Positions 20,024-30,420 of a stretch of 64,000 nt of DNA are shown one piece after another. The notes below the pieces were generated by a model that was given only the letters and a program-made list of their open reading frames with translations, was not told the origin of the DNA and did no database searches. Where the stretch lies: positions 496,001-560,000 of the forward strand of contig NW_008806276.1 of the NCBI RefSeq assembly GCF_000400465.1, in the 5' to 3' direction. Origin of the DNA: Wallemia ichthyophaga EXF-994. Taxonomy: Eukaryota > Basidiomycota > Wallemiomycetes > Wallemiales > Wallemiaceae. Position 1 is the first letter of the stretch, and each line of letters begins with the position of its first letter. Position numbers and translations under genes: made by a program.

Positions 20024-20365
20024 ATGTCCAAGCTGCTCTACCTGGCCAATCAATGGCCATTTGCAAAGCTCAGGCCAAAGCTCCAATTCAAGAATTTAAT
20101 CGAGAATATCCACGATAAGCGGGGAAGACACGCTCAACTAGCTGGGAGAAGTGTTGTGGCGTTGGAGGCGTTGGTGAGAGATGAGCATATGAAATCTGTA
20201 AGTATTTTACATTTTAATTCCCATCTCTAATTTCCCCTCCAGTTCCCGCTCTCAGATAGGATAACAAAGCCCGCATCTTCACCGGCACACTATTCGAAGG
20301 TTTTAGACGCCGTCGACGGCAAACCAATACACAAATCTATTCTCCAAAGATTTCTACGCTTGTAG
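20024..20365 (+). CDS. Small basic protein, possibly mitochondrial, unrecognised
   Basis: Exons 20024-20197 and 20243-20365 are joined over a 45-nt intron (GTAAGT, CTAAT, CTCCAG) and give a 98-aa protein. It is basic, with an N-terminus (MSKLLYLANQWPFAKLRPKL) that could be a mitochondrial presequence. A second part reads FPLSDRITKPASSPAHYSKV then HKSILQRFLRL. Good splice signals, sustained frame across the intron and codon use similar to neighbours argue that it is real. I do not recognise a family. A small mitochondrial assembly factor or ribosomal protein is a guess only. Its ATG is 13 bp from the MRE11 ATG on the opposite strand. Confidence 0.6.
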
Positions 20366-20405
20366 CTCCAATTTTCATTGAAATATCCCTTCATCTCGAA
20401 CCACC

Positions 20406-22651
20406 ATGTCTGGCTTTGATAAAGGTGCCATCTACTCCACCGCTGTTCTCCCCGGAGATCAGAACGCGTCTGAAAAGGCACCCAGCCATCTCGAGAAGGA
20501 GTTTACCGCGTTTATCAACAACTTCCGCATCGGCGATAGCTTCATCTACAGGGATCATCTCAGGTCCACGCTTCTAGCCAAGCAGTATTCCCTTGAAATT
20601 AGTATAAACCACCTCCTTCTTTACAACGAAGACCTCGGCTATCTCCTCTCCCAAAAACCCAGCGAATTGCTCCCGATTCTCGAATCTGCAACGACGCGTA
20701 TTGCTAGTGGTTTGGTCGATCCACTCAGCGCACACACCTCTACCCTACCCACAATCCAAATCTCTCTCAAATCTCAGTCCAATTTGGTCCACTTCCGCCA
20801 ACTCAACGCCGACACGGTCGCAAAACTTGTCCGCATACCCGGCATCGTCATATCTGCATCCACACTCTCCAGCAGGGCTATATCGCTTCATATCATGTGT
20901 CGTAGTTGCAGGAGCACCAAGAACCTCGACGTCAGCGGCGGTTGGGGTGCTATCAACCTCCCTCGCCAATGCGACAGTGAGTCTCCACCAGGCCAGCCCA
21001 AGGAATGTCCCATGGATCCCTACACCATCATCCATGACAAGTGTCGTTATATCGACCAGCAGACTGTCAAATTACAGGAAAGCCCCGATATGGTCCCTGT
21101 CGGTGAACTCCCCCGCCACCTTCTCCTCAATCTCGACCGCTATCTCACCGCTAAGGTCATCCCAGGCTCTAAAATAATCGCCACCGGCATCTACTCCACC
21201 TTCCAAGCAAGTAAGATGAAAGGGCAGGCACCTGCACTGCGTCAGCCCTACATCCGCGTCGTGGGGCTGGAGATAGACGATGCGCACGCCACGACAGCGT
21301 CAGGTGGACGCGGCAAGGCGTTCGCACCTGAGGAAGAGGAGGAATTTGCCGCTCTCTCTCACTTCCCCAATCTGTACGAGCGTTTCGCCGCGTCGATAGC
21401 CCCGTCAATCTACGGCAATCTCGACATAAAAAAAGCTATCGCCGCACTACTCTTCGGTGGCAGCAAAAAGATACTGCCCGACGGGATGCGGTTGAGGGGC
21501 GACATCAATGTGCTTCTCCTGGGTGATCCAGGAACGGCCAAATCGCAGCTACTCAAATTCGTCGAGAAGGTGTCACCCATCGCCGTATACACCTCCGGCA
21601 AGGGTTCTTCGGCAGCAGGTTTAACTGCTTCAGTGCAGCGCGACTCAGTCTCTCGCGACTTCTACCTCGAGGGCGGCGCTATGGTGCTAGCTGATGGTGG
21701 AGTAGTGTGTATTGATGAATTCGACAAGATGCGTGATGAGGACAGAGTGGCGATCCACGAAGCTATGGAGCAGCAGACTATCTCTATCGCTAAGGCGGGT
21801 ATTACGACCATTCTTAACTCGCGCACAAGCGTACTCGCGGCAGCGAACCCCATCTTCGGCCGCTACGACGATATGAAGTCGCCTGGAGAGGTGAGTTGAT
21901 AGCTGAGCTAGTTAGCTGCGAAACAGCCCTTCTAACACACCCCATCCCCCAGAATATAGACTTCCAGACTACCATCCTCTCCCGCTTTGACATGATCTTT
22001 ATAGTTAAGGACGAACACGACGAGGGGCGCGACCGGACAATAGCAAAGCACGTGATGAATCTGCATGCTGGCCGTCAGAATGAGGGGGAGGGTAGTACAG
22101 GCGGGGAGATCGACCTCGACAAGATGAAACGCTATGTTATGTTCTGCAAGCAACGCTGTGCACCTCGGCTATCTAACGAGGCGAGCGAGAAGCTGTCGTC
22201 CCATTTCGTCGCATTGCGCAAGGAGGTCCAGCAGGTAGAGAGGGATAATGACGAGAGGTCGAGTATCCCCATCACCGTGCGGCAGCTCGAAGCAATCATA
22301 CGCATCAGTGAATCGCTCGCTAAAATGCGCCTTAGTGTGCAAGTGCACGAACATGACGTTGAGGAGGCTATACGTCTCTTCAAGTTCTCCACTATGGATG
22401 CTGTCTCGGCGGGCAATGTCGAGGGTATGACTAGAGGTGAGCTTATGGATGAAGTGCACAAAATTGAGAAGGAGGTACGCAGACGTCTGCCCATTGGATG
22501 GTCTACCAGTTATAGCACTCTCGTTAGAGAGTTCTGCAGTCAGCAGGGATTCTCTCAGCATGCACTCGAACGGACACTCTTCATCCTCGACAAAAAGGAA
22601 GTCGTCCGCTTTGCTTCCCAGAAAAGAGTTGTTATACGTACAGGTGTCTAA
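20406..22651 (+). CDS. MCM5: DNA replication licensing helicase subunit Mcm5
   Basis: Subunit of the MCM2-7 replicative helicase. Exons 20406-21890 and 21953-22651 are joined over a 62-nt intron (GTGAGT, CCCCAG), giving 727 aa. The N-terminal domain contains an MCM-type zinc region ([31 protein letters not shown]). The AAA+ core has Walker A at residues about 373-380 (GDPGTAKS), Walker B in [10 protein letters not shown], and the arginine-finger segment LSRFDMIF right after the intron. The C-terminus holds the winged-helix region. The N-terminal sequence and the segment [12 protein letters not shown] identify Mcm5 rather than another MCM. It starts 40 bp after the preceding small gene on the same strand. 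Confidence 0.95.
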
Positions 22652-22704
22652 TATAGTATGTAGAATGAAAAAGTGTATATTGTAATATATAAGTTAATGT
22701 TATC

Positions 22705-23673
22705 TCACTTGCTCTTGGAAGCACCACCACCCGTTTTCTTCTTGTTGCTAATCTTGCCTTCGAACCCAGCTCTCTTAGCACCGCCTTTCTTGTCACCAGA
22801 CTTGCCCCCTTTACCAGACTTGCCAGCAGATTTGCGATTTGCGATGTTATCAGACCTCTTCTTGTGCGCGGTAGCCATACTCTTCTCGAGATTCTTCTTG
22901 CGGTCGTTCCAATTAGTAGCTGACTTAGCTTTCTGCTTAGTGTTTCTCTTGATTTGTTTCTTCAGCTTTGCCTCGTCGTCGTTAAGTTTAACTCCTTGGG
23001 CTTTCGCCGAGGCTGATTTCCAAAGCGAGTCATCCTCTTTGGCTGCTTTAGTATCAGCGTCAAGCTCCGTGTTCTTCTGCTTGGCCGCCTCGAGTTTCTG
23101 CAATGCCTGCTTGGGGTTTGACGGCTGCTTAGGCTGTTTAGGAGACTTGTTGATATTCTGCAAAGAGGAGAATTGCAACGAGGATGAGCTCTTGTCGTCT
23201 TCTTCATCGCCCTTTTGCGGCTGTTGCGTTTGCTGCGCCTGCTTCAACTGTTTCACATCAGACTTCTTCTCCTTCTTGTCCTTTTTCAAGTTGCGCTGTC
23301 TCCTGTTTTCAAGCAACGACTCCTTGGAGGAGAGCGAGTGGTCGACATTCCTTTTATGCTCGAATTGAGTGAGTTTGTTGGTGAGTTTCGATTTGAGCTG
23401 GGAGTGAGTGGATTGTGATGGCAGTGGGAGTGGGAGTGGTGACTGGGTCGTGGAATCAGTAGCCAGGTCTTGCAAGCTGGCACTGTCATCGATATCCTGT
23501 GCTCTGGGTGCAGCCTCTTCCACCCTAGCCAACTTGGCCTGTAGCTTGTTCTTGTTGGAGGATTGCTTGAAATACTTCTTATTCACAGTAGCAGCTTCCT
23601 GACTAAAGTAGAACTGCGTTGGAATTAAATTAAGCAGAAATTCAAATTTATCGTTCAATTTGGCAGCGTCCAT
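22705..23673 (-). CDS. RRP14: Ribosome biogenesis protein Rrp14/SURF6
   Basis: Nucleolar protein needed for processing of both ribosomal subunits. Single exon, 322 aa, extremely rich in Lys, Gln and Ser. The N-terminus (LNDKFEFLLNLIPTQFYF) matches the short conserved helix of the SURF6 N-terminal domain. The C-terminal domain carries the SURF6 core: LWKSASAKAQGVKLNDDEA, LKKQIKRNTKQKAKSATNW and NDRKKNLEKSMATAHKKR, ending in a Gly/Lys-rich basic tail for RNA contact. It is head to head with CSN1, only 21 bp between start codons. The middle part (residues about 60-220) is low complexity. Confidence 0.88.
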   Translation of the reverse strand: MDAAKLNDKFEFLLNLIPTQFYFSQEAATVNKKYFKQSSNKNKLQAKLARVEEAAPRAQDIDDSASLQDLATDSTTQSPLPLPLPSQSTHSQLKSKLTNKLTQFEHKRNVDHSLSSKESLLENRRQRNLKKDKKEKKSDVKQLKQAQQTQQPQKGDEEDDKSSSSLQFSSLQNINKSPKQPKQPSNPKQALQKLEAAKQKNTELDADTKAAKEDDSLWKSASAKAQGVKLNDDEAKLKKQIKRNTKQKAKSATNWNDRKKNLEKSMATAHKKRSDNIANRKSAGKSGKGGKSGDKKGGAKRAGFEGKISNKKKTGGGASKSK

Positions 23674-23694
23674 CGATGTTCCTATTCAATCACA

Positions 23695-25014
23695 ATGAAT
23701 GCTTCAAATTGGATAGACGAGTACTTGAAAAATCAAGGAGCTTATAAAATTAAATTCATACTTGAAATTACTAGCCCTTTCTTCAAAAATGTATTAGAGT
23801 GGCTGATAGATAACCCAATCAATCCACCACACGATGCCCAGGTTATTGGACTATATAATACGCATTATGCACAGAACACCAAACAGTCAGAACACACTCA
23901 ACACCAGCAAACACACCTCAACGACCAGCTCCACTCAACCCAATTCCAACTGAAATCCTATCTCAACAACAACCTCAAAGAGAGCATTAGGGTTAGTGGG
24001 ATGTTCCTTTGAGCGTAATTTATATCTGACGCGTCGCAGATGTCTTACTATTCCTTGGCTGATATTTACTACTCACTGAATAACCCCGAACACAGTTTGA
24101 ACTGTTACTTACAGTCTCGAGACCACATCAGCTCTTCTCCTCAGCTGATTGAGACGCACAACCATATAATTAATATGGCTATTGAGCTGCGCAATTACTC
24201 GCTTATCAAGAACTCAGTCATCAAGATCAACTCTATTGCCTTGAACAATGTCGATGTTAGTCACGACGCGTTACTCATCTCAACCGCGATAGCTGATCTT
24301 GGGCAATCAAACTACGCGGCAGTTGTCGAGTCACTCACTAAGCTCTCTCCAATTTCCACTCACCCACTCGTTACTCCCTCAGACATATCGATATACCTCA
24401 CACTGTGTGCACTCACGACGCAATCAAGACACGACATAAAATCTGCTATTCTAAACAACGAAGCTTTGAGGAGTAAGTTTGAATATGCACCTCATACCAA
24501 GTTACTCCTCGAGCAATACGTGTCGTCAAACTACAAGCAACTCTTCGTCACTCTGGAAGAAAACAAGTGGTGGTACCTCCTCGACCCGCACTTACACCAT
24601 CAGTACACCGCCATGGTGGAGGTTATATACCGACGCTGCATAGTGCAGTTTTTCCACTCATACAACTCCATCACGCTCGATAGTTTGGTGGAGGCGTTTG
24701 GCGATGAGCAGATATTCACTCATACACTCAGTCTTATCAAGTCAGCCCATCTCAACTTGCGCTATGACGCCGTTGGTAGGGTCTTCCACAGACCGCAGCT
24801 GGATAAGCGTCATAGTCTCATCGATAGGGCTGTCACGTTGAGTGAACTCAACTATAAATCCACTGCTCAGTTACTCCTTCGTATCAAACTGTCTGATGCT
24901 AATTTGGTCCTGGGCGAACGCCCTGCTGGCTCACATAAAGTTAACTTGCAACGCCGCAATTCAGATGAACTCGATGACGTTGATCGTACGGAGATGGACG
25001 TTGAGACTAAGTAG
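23695..25014 (+). CDS. CSN1: COP9 signalosome subunit 1
   Basis: PCI-domain subunit of the COP9 signalosome, which removes Nedd8 from cullins. Exons 23695-23991 and 24040-25014, a 48-nt intron (GTTAGT, GTCGCAG), 423 aa. The join gives IRMSYYSLADIYYSLNNPEH then SLNCYLQSRDH, the TPR-like segment typical of CSN1/Rpn7. The PCI domain lies at about residues 260-390 and includes LLEQYVSSNYKQLF, RRCIVQFFHSYNSITLDSLV and the winged-helix end RVFHRPQLDKRHSLIDRAV. CSN1 is preferred over Rpn7 from the length and the N-terminal region, but the two are paralogous. Divergent from RRP14. Confidence 0.82.
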
Positions 25015-25154
25015 GTACGTGGATGCGTCTTTTATCGCCACGTTGCATCCCCCATGTATTTCATACCAACTTGCATCATGAACCAATGAAATGTATAAAT
25101 AAATATCTACTCATACGCACAATCGCACGCATAATCATACTCATAATCCCATTC

Positions 25155-26567
25155 CTACCTCTTTTCCCAGAATCTAAATGCTGGCGTCTCGTACTCCTTG
25201 AGTTTGTATTTACGTTTAGCGCTGGGTGTGATGTTAGCGAGAAGCGAGACAGGAAACAGCAAAACCCACGAGACAGGCTGTCTAGGCTCGACCAAGGCGC
25301 GTTTCTGTAACGACATGAAGCGATCTCTGAAGAGATTACCCTCGCTCTTAACACCTCTAAGAGATTCGCTGAGATCTTCACCAAGAGTGACATCCACTTC
25401 CTGAGAAGGCACAACATGACGACCTATTTTACGTCCCTCAAATCCACCTGCTCCACTTGCCTTCACTGCGGCTGCCAACTTTCTCTCCTCAGCTTTCTCC
25501 TGTTGTTTTCGCAGTTTCTTTACCAGTGATTTGGATATTCCAGTGGCTTGGTAGATGTCGTGCTTTTGCGCTTTCAGGAACGCTGTACGCTCACGCTCCA
25601 CCTTGTCTTTCTTGAGCTGGAGAGATGCCTTGCGACGACGCTTTGCTTCACGGAGATCGGCGATACGCATTTTGTCGCGGATGGTGGCTGAGGAGGTGTC
25701 TTTGTCATCATCGTCATCTTCTGCTTCTTCCTTGTCGTCTTGCAAATTGTCATCACCCTCCTCACTCGGGTCACTCTCCTCACCCTCCTCACTTTCCTCC
25801 TCTTCGTCACCACTCTCTGGCACATCCAATTCCATTCCACCAACATTCTTGCTCTGTGCGTATCGTCTGCGTACAGCAGCATTCTTGTCAGCTTTAAGTT
25901 TACGCAGCTGCTCTCTCTCGTAAGCCAACCGGAGGAGTTCTTCGTGGCTCTTGCTGTCAGGGTTGTAGCTCTGACCCGCATGAGGTTTTTCGACTGGTTC
26001 AACACCGGTGTGGTAGTGTGGATGACTGGGTAACCTCACTGATGGTTTTCTATTCAAATCGACCACTTCAAATCCCTCAGCCGCGTCGACCTTCTTCATG
26101 TCCTCGTTCTTATCGGCCACAGCATCATCCCAGAGGTCATATTGACCAGCCTCTTTCGCAGCTTTCGTTAAGCCGTGCGTGGCTATACTGTCACCCTGCT
26201 GGCTGGCAAAAGTTGCACCGAGTGGACCACTTACTTTCTTCTTTGTGATTGTGTTGAGTCTGTCTTTGTCTGCTTTGCTGATTGTGCGTGTGTGTTGTTT
26301 GAGTGCAGGCGCAGGCACGGCAGAGCGGTGTTGAAGAATGCTGAGAGATTTGAGTGGTTTGGCTGATTTCTCCTTTTTCATGCGCTTAGTGGTCTCTGCA
26401 TCGCCTTGCAAATCCACCGCAAATAGAGAATCATCGGGCTTATTCTCAAGTGCACTGCCGTAGACAACAGCTTCATCTCTCGCTGCGTTTAGCGCATCAT
26501 CAACTCCTCCAGTATTCGCATTCTTGCGCCATTCTTTCTTCCCTTTCCGTGAGCTTCTTGGTGGCAT
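25155..26567 (-). CDS. NOP53: Ribosome biogenesis protein Nop53
   Basis: Late 60S assembly factor (GLTSCR2/PICT1 family) that recruits Mtr4 and the exosome to pre-ribosomes. The protein starts with the basic motif PRSSRKGKKEWRKN, contains acidic Glu/Asp runs around residues 265-305, a long basic helix (about 310-370) and ends KRKYKLKEYETPAFRFWEKR, the Nop53 C-terminal signature. The frame is open throughout, but a 48-nt intron at 25222-25269 (GTGGGT, GCTAACATC, CCCAG) interrupts the conserved tail. Removing it yields VEPRQPVSAKRKYKLKEYE and 454 aa. It is head to head with the PCI protein gene, 50 bp between starts. Confidence 0.88.
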   Translation of the reverse strand: MPPRSSRKGKKEWRKNANTGGVDDALNAARDEAVVYGSALENKPDDSLFAVDLQGDAETTKRMKKEKSAKPLKSLSILQHRSAVPAPALKQHTRTISKADKDRLNTITKKKVSGPLGATFASQQGDSIATHGLTKAAKEAGQYDLWDDAVADKNEDMKKVDAAEGFEVVDLNRKPSVRLPSHPHYHTGVEPVEKPHAGQSYNPDSKSHEELLRLAYEREQLRKLKADKNAAVRRRYAQSKNVGGMELDVPESGDEEEESEEGEESDPSEEGDDNLQDDKEEAEDDDDDKDTSSATIRDKMRIADLREAKRRRKASLQLKKDKVERERTAFLKAQKHDIYQATGISKSLVKKLRKQQEKAEERKLAAAVKASGAGGFEGRKIGRHVVPSQEVDVTLGEDLSESLRGVKSEGNLFRDRFMSLQKRALVEPRQPVSWVLLFPVSLLANITPSAKRKYKLKEYETPAFRFWEKR

Positions 26568-26617
26568 CGTTGTTGGTTGTCGGAGATGGAGATGGCTCGT
26601 GTATTCCAGCGACGACG

Positions 26618-27886
26618 ATGCAAATTATAAAATCTGGATTAGAGGCGCATTTACATAATTTCCATTTGGATTTGATAGCCGGTGCTTCCATCACTCTTTG
26701 GCTGCCTTTTCATGCTCTTGGTGGTGATGCGGCACACGAGGAACACAACGCACACAACGCACACAACGCACACGACACTCGCAGCCTCACTGAGAGCGTA
26801 CTCCACAATACCCCCCACTCCGGCAACCGTGATTGGGAAGCCTTCGTCGACGCCTACATGGCCCTCCTACACTCCCACCCCGCGCAGACTTGGCCAGCCA
26901 CAGCGCGGTGCTACACGACGCTAACGACTCTCTTTATCCAGTGCACCAGCGCCGGCAGTACACAAACCACCCCTGCTCTCCGCCTCCTCACGACGTTCCT
27001 CCCGAGACTGGCAGTGCGCACCAGCCACGCAGCGGCGAGCCAAGCGGCGAGTCAGCTCAGTCGTGCGCTAGCAGTGACGAATGTGAACATAGCACAGCGA
27101 CGCACACTCCTCGTACACATCACCAACATGCTCGCGTGGACCTATTTCAAGCTGCACAGACTCCATTCCCTCCCTACGGCCCTCAAAGCGGTTATTCCAT
27201 TGGAGGTGGACGGCGCACATGCTCTCAATTCCAACTATTCCCGCGCTGATGTCACCACTTACCGCTATTGGCGCGCTCGCTCTCTCCTCGCCGAGTGGAA
27301 GGTGGGCGCTGCGTTCACCCACCTCGAAGCGGCATACAGGGGGTGTCTTAGTTCTGCACAGACACACTCACACGCTCGCTCTGTTTCAAACAGACGTCGC
27401 ATCGCCGCGTATTGGCTGGTCACTGCTCTCATCCAGCGCAGATGCCCCACGTACACCCTCCTCCAGCGCAACGAGCTCGAGTGGCCGTTCGCGCAGCTGT
27501 TCGCGCACACGCGCAAGGGCGACGTGCGTCGTCTGTATGCTGCGCTCAACCGCCCAGATGTGCGCTCCTTCTTGATCAAGATGGGTGTATATACCATGGT
27601 GCGGGAGAAGGTGGAGTGCGTTGCACACACAGCTCTGCTACGGCGCACACTCAGGCTTTACATGCAGCTGAAAGGAACAGCCACTCCGATTATTCCCCTT
27701 GCCGTGTTCCTCAGAACCCTCCAGATCGCTCATCCAGACGAACCGTACACCCTCGACGTGGACGACGCGGAGGCTGTCGTCGTATCTCTCATCGATCAGG
27801 GCCTCGTCGGCGCTAGCATCCAGCATAGCTCGCGCACGCTCGTCTTGGCCAAGAGCGACAACAGCGCGTTTCCGCGGGCGGTGTAG
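26618..27886 (+). CDS. PCI-domain protein, PCID2/Thp1/CSN12 family
   Basis: Probable subunit of the TREX-2 mRNA export complex or the Csn12-Thp3 complex. Single exon, 422 aa, ATG at 26618. The C-terminal PCI domain is visible from about residue 215: TTYRYWRARSLLAEWKVGAA, NRRRIAAYWLVTALIQRRCP, PTYTLLQRNELEWPFAQLF, then IKMGVYTMVREKVECVAHT and a winged-helix tail VSLIDQGLVGASIQHSSRTL ending with LAKSDNSAFP, as in PCID2. The N-terminal part contains a His-Asn-Ala repeat encoded by a 9-bp tandem repeat near 26741-26776. Base composition is GC-rich compared with neighbours. Which of the Thp1 and Csn12 roles applies cannot be told from this reading. Confidence 0.8.
   Translation: MQIIKSGLEAHLHNFHLDLIAGASITLWLPFHALGGDAAHEEHNAHNAHNAHDTRSLTESVLHNTPHSGNRDWEAFVDAYMALLHSHPAQTWPATARCYTTLTTLFIQCTSAGSTQTTPALRLLTTFLPRLAVRTSHAAASQAASQLSRALAVTNVNIAQRRTLLVHITNMLAWTYFKLHRLHSLPTALKAVIPLEVDGAHALNSNYSRADVTTYRYWRARSLLAEWKVGAAFTHLEAAYRGCLSSAQTHSHARSVSNRRRIAAYWLVTALIQRRCPTYTLLQRNELEWPFAQLFAHTRKGDVRRLYAALNRPDVRSFLIKMGVYTMVREKVECVAHTALLRRTLRLYMQLKGTATPIIPLAVFLRTLQIAHPDEPYTLDVDDAEAVVVSLIDQGLVGASIQHSSRTLVLAKSDNSAFPRAV
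26741..26776. repeat. 9-bp tandem repeat in coding sequence
   Basis: About four copies of a cacaacgca-type unit, the last degenerate. They encode His-Asn-Ala repeats in the N-terminal, poorly conserved part of the PCI protein. Such units often vary in copy number between strains. Confidence 0.7.
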
Positions 27887-28020
27887 TGTGTATATAGTAA
27901 AATAGAATAAAATAGATTGCACTGTTGTACTCGTAGATGTAGTTGTTTTTTCGTTTGACATTTGTTTGCGCTCACCTGCGTGTCAACATCTTCTCGCTTC
28001 CCAAACGCCTTCAGGAGAGG

Positions 28021-29437
28021 ATGATCGATTTAGTTTTACTGCAGGAAGCCAAAGGTGAGAGAGGCGTTGAAGGAAGCAACGACGCAACTGACACACGCAC
28101 CCACCACAGGCGGAAATCCAGAGCAAGTCCGCGAATCGCAGAGGAAACGCTACGACAGTGTGGAGCTGGTGGATGAGGTTTTAGGGCTATATGCAACGTG
28201 GAACGCGCTCAATTTCGAGTCGCAGCAGCTCAACCAGCAGATAAACAGTACTCAGAAAGCCATAACGGCCAAGAAGAAGGTCAAGGAGAGTGCAGACGAT
28301 GAGCTAGCCCTGAAGAAAGAGCTAGATGGGCGTGTACCCACATTGAAGCAGCAGACAGCGGCAGCCGAGCAGCATATGAAAAGCAAAGCTGTACAGATTG
28401 GCAATATAGTTGGTCCAGCTGTGCCCATCCACGACGACGAAGAGCACAACGTTGTCGTTCGCACATGGCACCCACACGGTCCCAATGCTGCGGTGGAGAA
28501 GAAAGCAGGTGCACTACCTCACCACGAAGTACTCATGCGTCTTGACGGATTCGATCTCGAACGCGGTCAGAAAATAGCTGGTCACCGCGGGTACTTCCTT
28601 CAGGACACAGCTGTTGATCTCAACCTTGCACTCATTTCTTATGGCCTCGATTTCCTTCGCAAGCGCCAGTACCGCAAGGTTATGACGCCTTTCATGATGC
28701 GCAAGGACATGATGAGCAGGACAGCCCAGCTCGAGCAGTTCGATGAGGAGTTGTACAAGATCGACGATGGCGGAGAGGATGACAAGTATCTCATCGCCAC
28801 TTCCGAGCAGCCGATCAGCGCTATGTTTGCAAACGAGTGGTTCGAGTCACCAAAAGAGCAGCTGCCAATTAGACTCGCTGGATACTCCACTTGCTTCCGC
28901 AAAGAGGCGGGAAAACATGGCAAGGATACCTGGGGGATTTTCCGCGTTCACCAGTTCGAGAAGATAGAGCAGTTCTGCGTTACCTCCCCTGAAACATCTT
29001 GGGACGTGTTCAACGAGATGGTCGAGAATAGTGAGGAGTTCTACCAGTCCTTAGGCATTCCTTACAGACTCGTAAACATTGTCTCTGGAGCCCTCAACAA
29101 CGCCGCCGCTCAGAAATATGACCTCGAGGCGTGGTTTCCGTATCTCGGCGAATGGAAGGAACTTGTCAGCACTTCCAACTGCACTGACTACCAGTCGAGG
29201 AGCTTGGAAGTGAGACACGGGATCAAGAAACAGGGCGAGACCAACAAAACTTACGTACACATGCTTAACGGGACCATGTGCGCGACTGAGAGAGCCATGT
29301 GCTGTCTTGTGGAGAATTGGCAAACTGAAGATGGCCTTGTTGTCCCTCCTGCCCTGCGCAGGTACATGGATGACAGGGAATTCATCCCATTCTGCAAAGA
29401 TGTCCCTAAAGCCAAGGTGAACAAGTCTAAAAAGTAA
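28021..29437 (+). CDS. SES1: Cytosolic seryl-tRNA synthetase
   Basis: Class II aminoacyl-tRNA synthetase charging tRNA-Ser. Exons 28021-28054 and 28110-29437, a 55-nt intron (GTGAGA, CCACAG), 453 aa. The join reads MIDLVLLQEAKGGNPEQVRE then SQRKRYDSVELVDEV, the normal start of eukaryotic SerRS. Residues about 40-110 form the antiparallel coiled-coil arm that holds the tRNA-Ser long variable loop. Motif 2 appears as AGYSTCFRKEAG, with the serine-binding TSEQPISAMF, and motif 3 as MLNGTMCATERAMCCLVEN. The C-terminus ends in the Lys-rich eukaryotic tail. Two tRNA-Ser(GCT) genes, its substrates, occur later in the window. Confidence 0.96.
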
Positions 29438-29520
29438 GAAAGTTTAATTATAAGAAATAAGGGTACAATGGATGCATGTTTCTTTCACAATAAATAGTTG
29501 ATCGTGTCTACCGCGTACGT

Positions 29521-30420
29521 CTAGCGCTGCACGGTGCCTTCAAACCAGTTGCTGATCGACGGCAATCTAAATGCCGGGGGAGTAGATGATGCTGGGGGTT
29601 GTGATTGTGTGTGAGTGTGTGTATGTGTGTTTATGTGGCCGTGTACCGGTGTGTACTGCTGACCGATAAAAGAAGATACTGAAGAAGTGGGAATAGTTTT
29701 GAGAGGGGAAGGTGAATGTACTGGTTTGTGTACTGGTGGGGATGTATTCGTTGATGTTACTCTAGACGCTGCTACTGCTGGTATACCACCTGTACTAATT
29801 TTCACACTATCCTGCGACAAGCTGTGACCATCTCTCTGGCTATCGATAGATGAAGCCGGGGAATGCATACTCTTCCCACTTCCAGCACTCTCATTCGACA
29901 ACTTGCGTCTTTTGAATCTGTCTCAGTCAGCCAATTAAACTCCGACGTACGAAAACATTCAAACACACCCTGGACTTGGTCCTCTGCGTTTCTGGACACG
30001 CGTGTACTCGCACCCGACGTGAGCGTTCACGCAGCGCGAACACGCCTTGGTCACCGTGGGCGGGTGACCATTCAGATCGGGTACTATGTTTCCATCGCAG
30101 CGCAATTTCTTGTGCGTGCATCTGTCACATGCCCGGGTCACTCTGCTGATTGGCTGCTTGGATTGTTCTGGTGTGGGTGGTTGGAGGTGTTGTATGTGTG
30201 GCTGCTGCTGTGGCTGTTGTGGCTGTTGTGGCTGTGGCTGTGGCTGTGGCATTGGCCGTGGCTGCTGTGTTTGCTTCTCCACTACATCCACACCCACTCC
30301 CCCTTCATTCAATATCGAGGCTGGGAAACTGAACTTCTGTGGCTGGGCCGGTGCTGGTGCCGGTGCTGGTGCTGGTGTTGACGCTGTAGCTCCCGCTTTA
30401 CTCTCCACTAACCCCAACAT
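29521..30420 (-). CDS. Small Zn2Cys6 transcription factor
   Basis: Fungal binuclear zinc cluster regulator. Exons 29969-30420 and 29521-29917 are joined over a 51-nt intron, giving RRGPSPGFKRRKLSNES across the junction and 282 aa. The cluster is ACDRCTHKKLRC, then CSRCVNAHVGC about 18 residues later, followed by the basic stretch TRVQKRRGPSPG. The loop between the third and fourth cysteines is unusually long. Before it lies a Pro/Gln-rich region (QPQPQPQQPQQPQQQP) and an Ala-Pro repeat, both encoded by short repeats. No middle homology domain is present, so this is either a short factor or a reduced one. The 3' exon encodes a His-Thr repeat from a GT microsatellite near 29605-29633. Targets are unknown. 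Confidence 0.75.
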
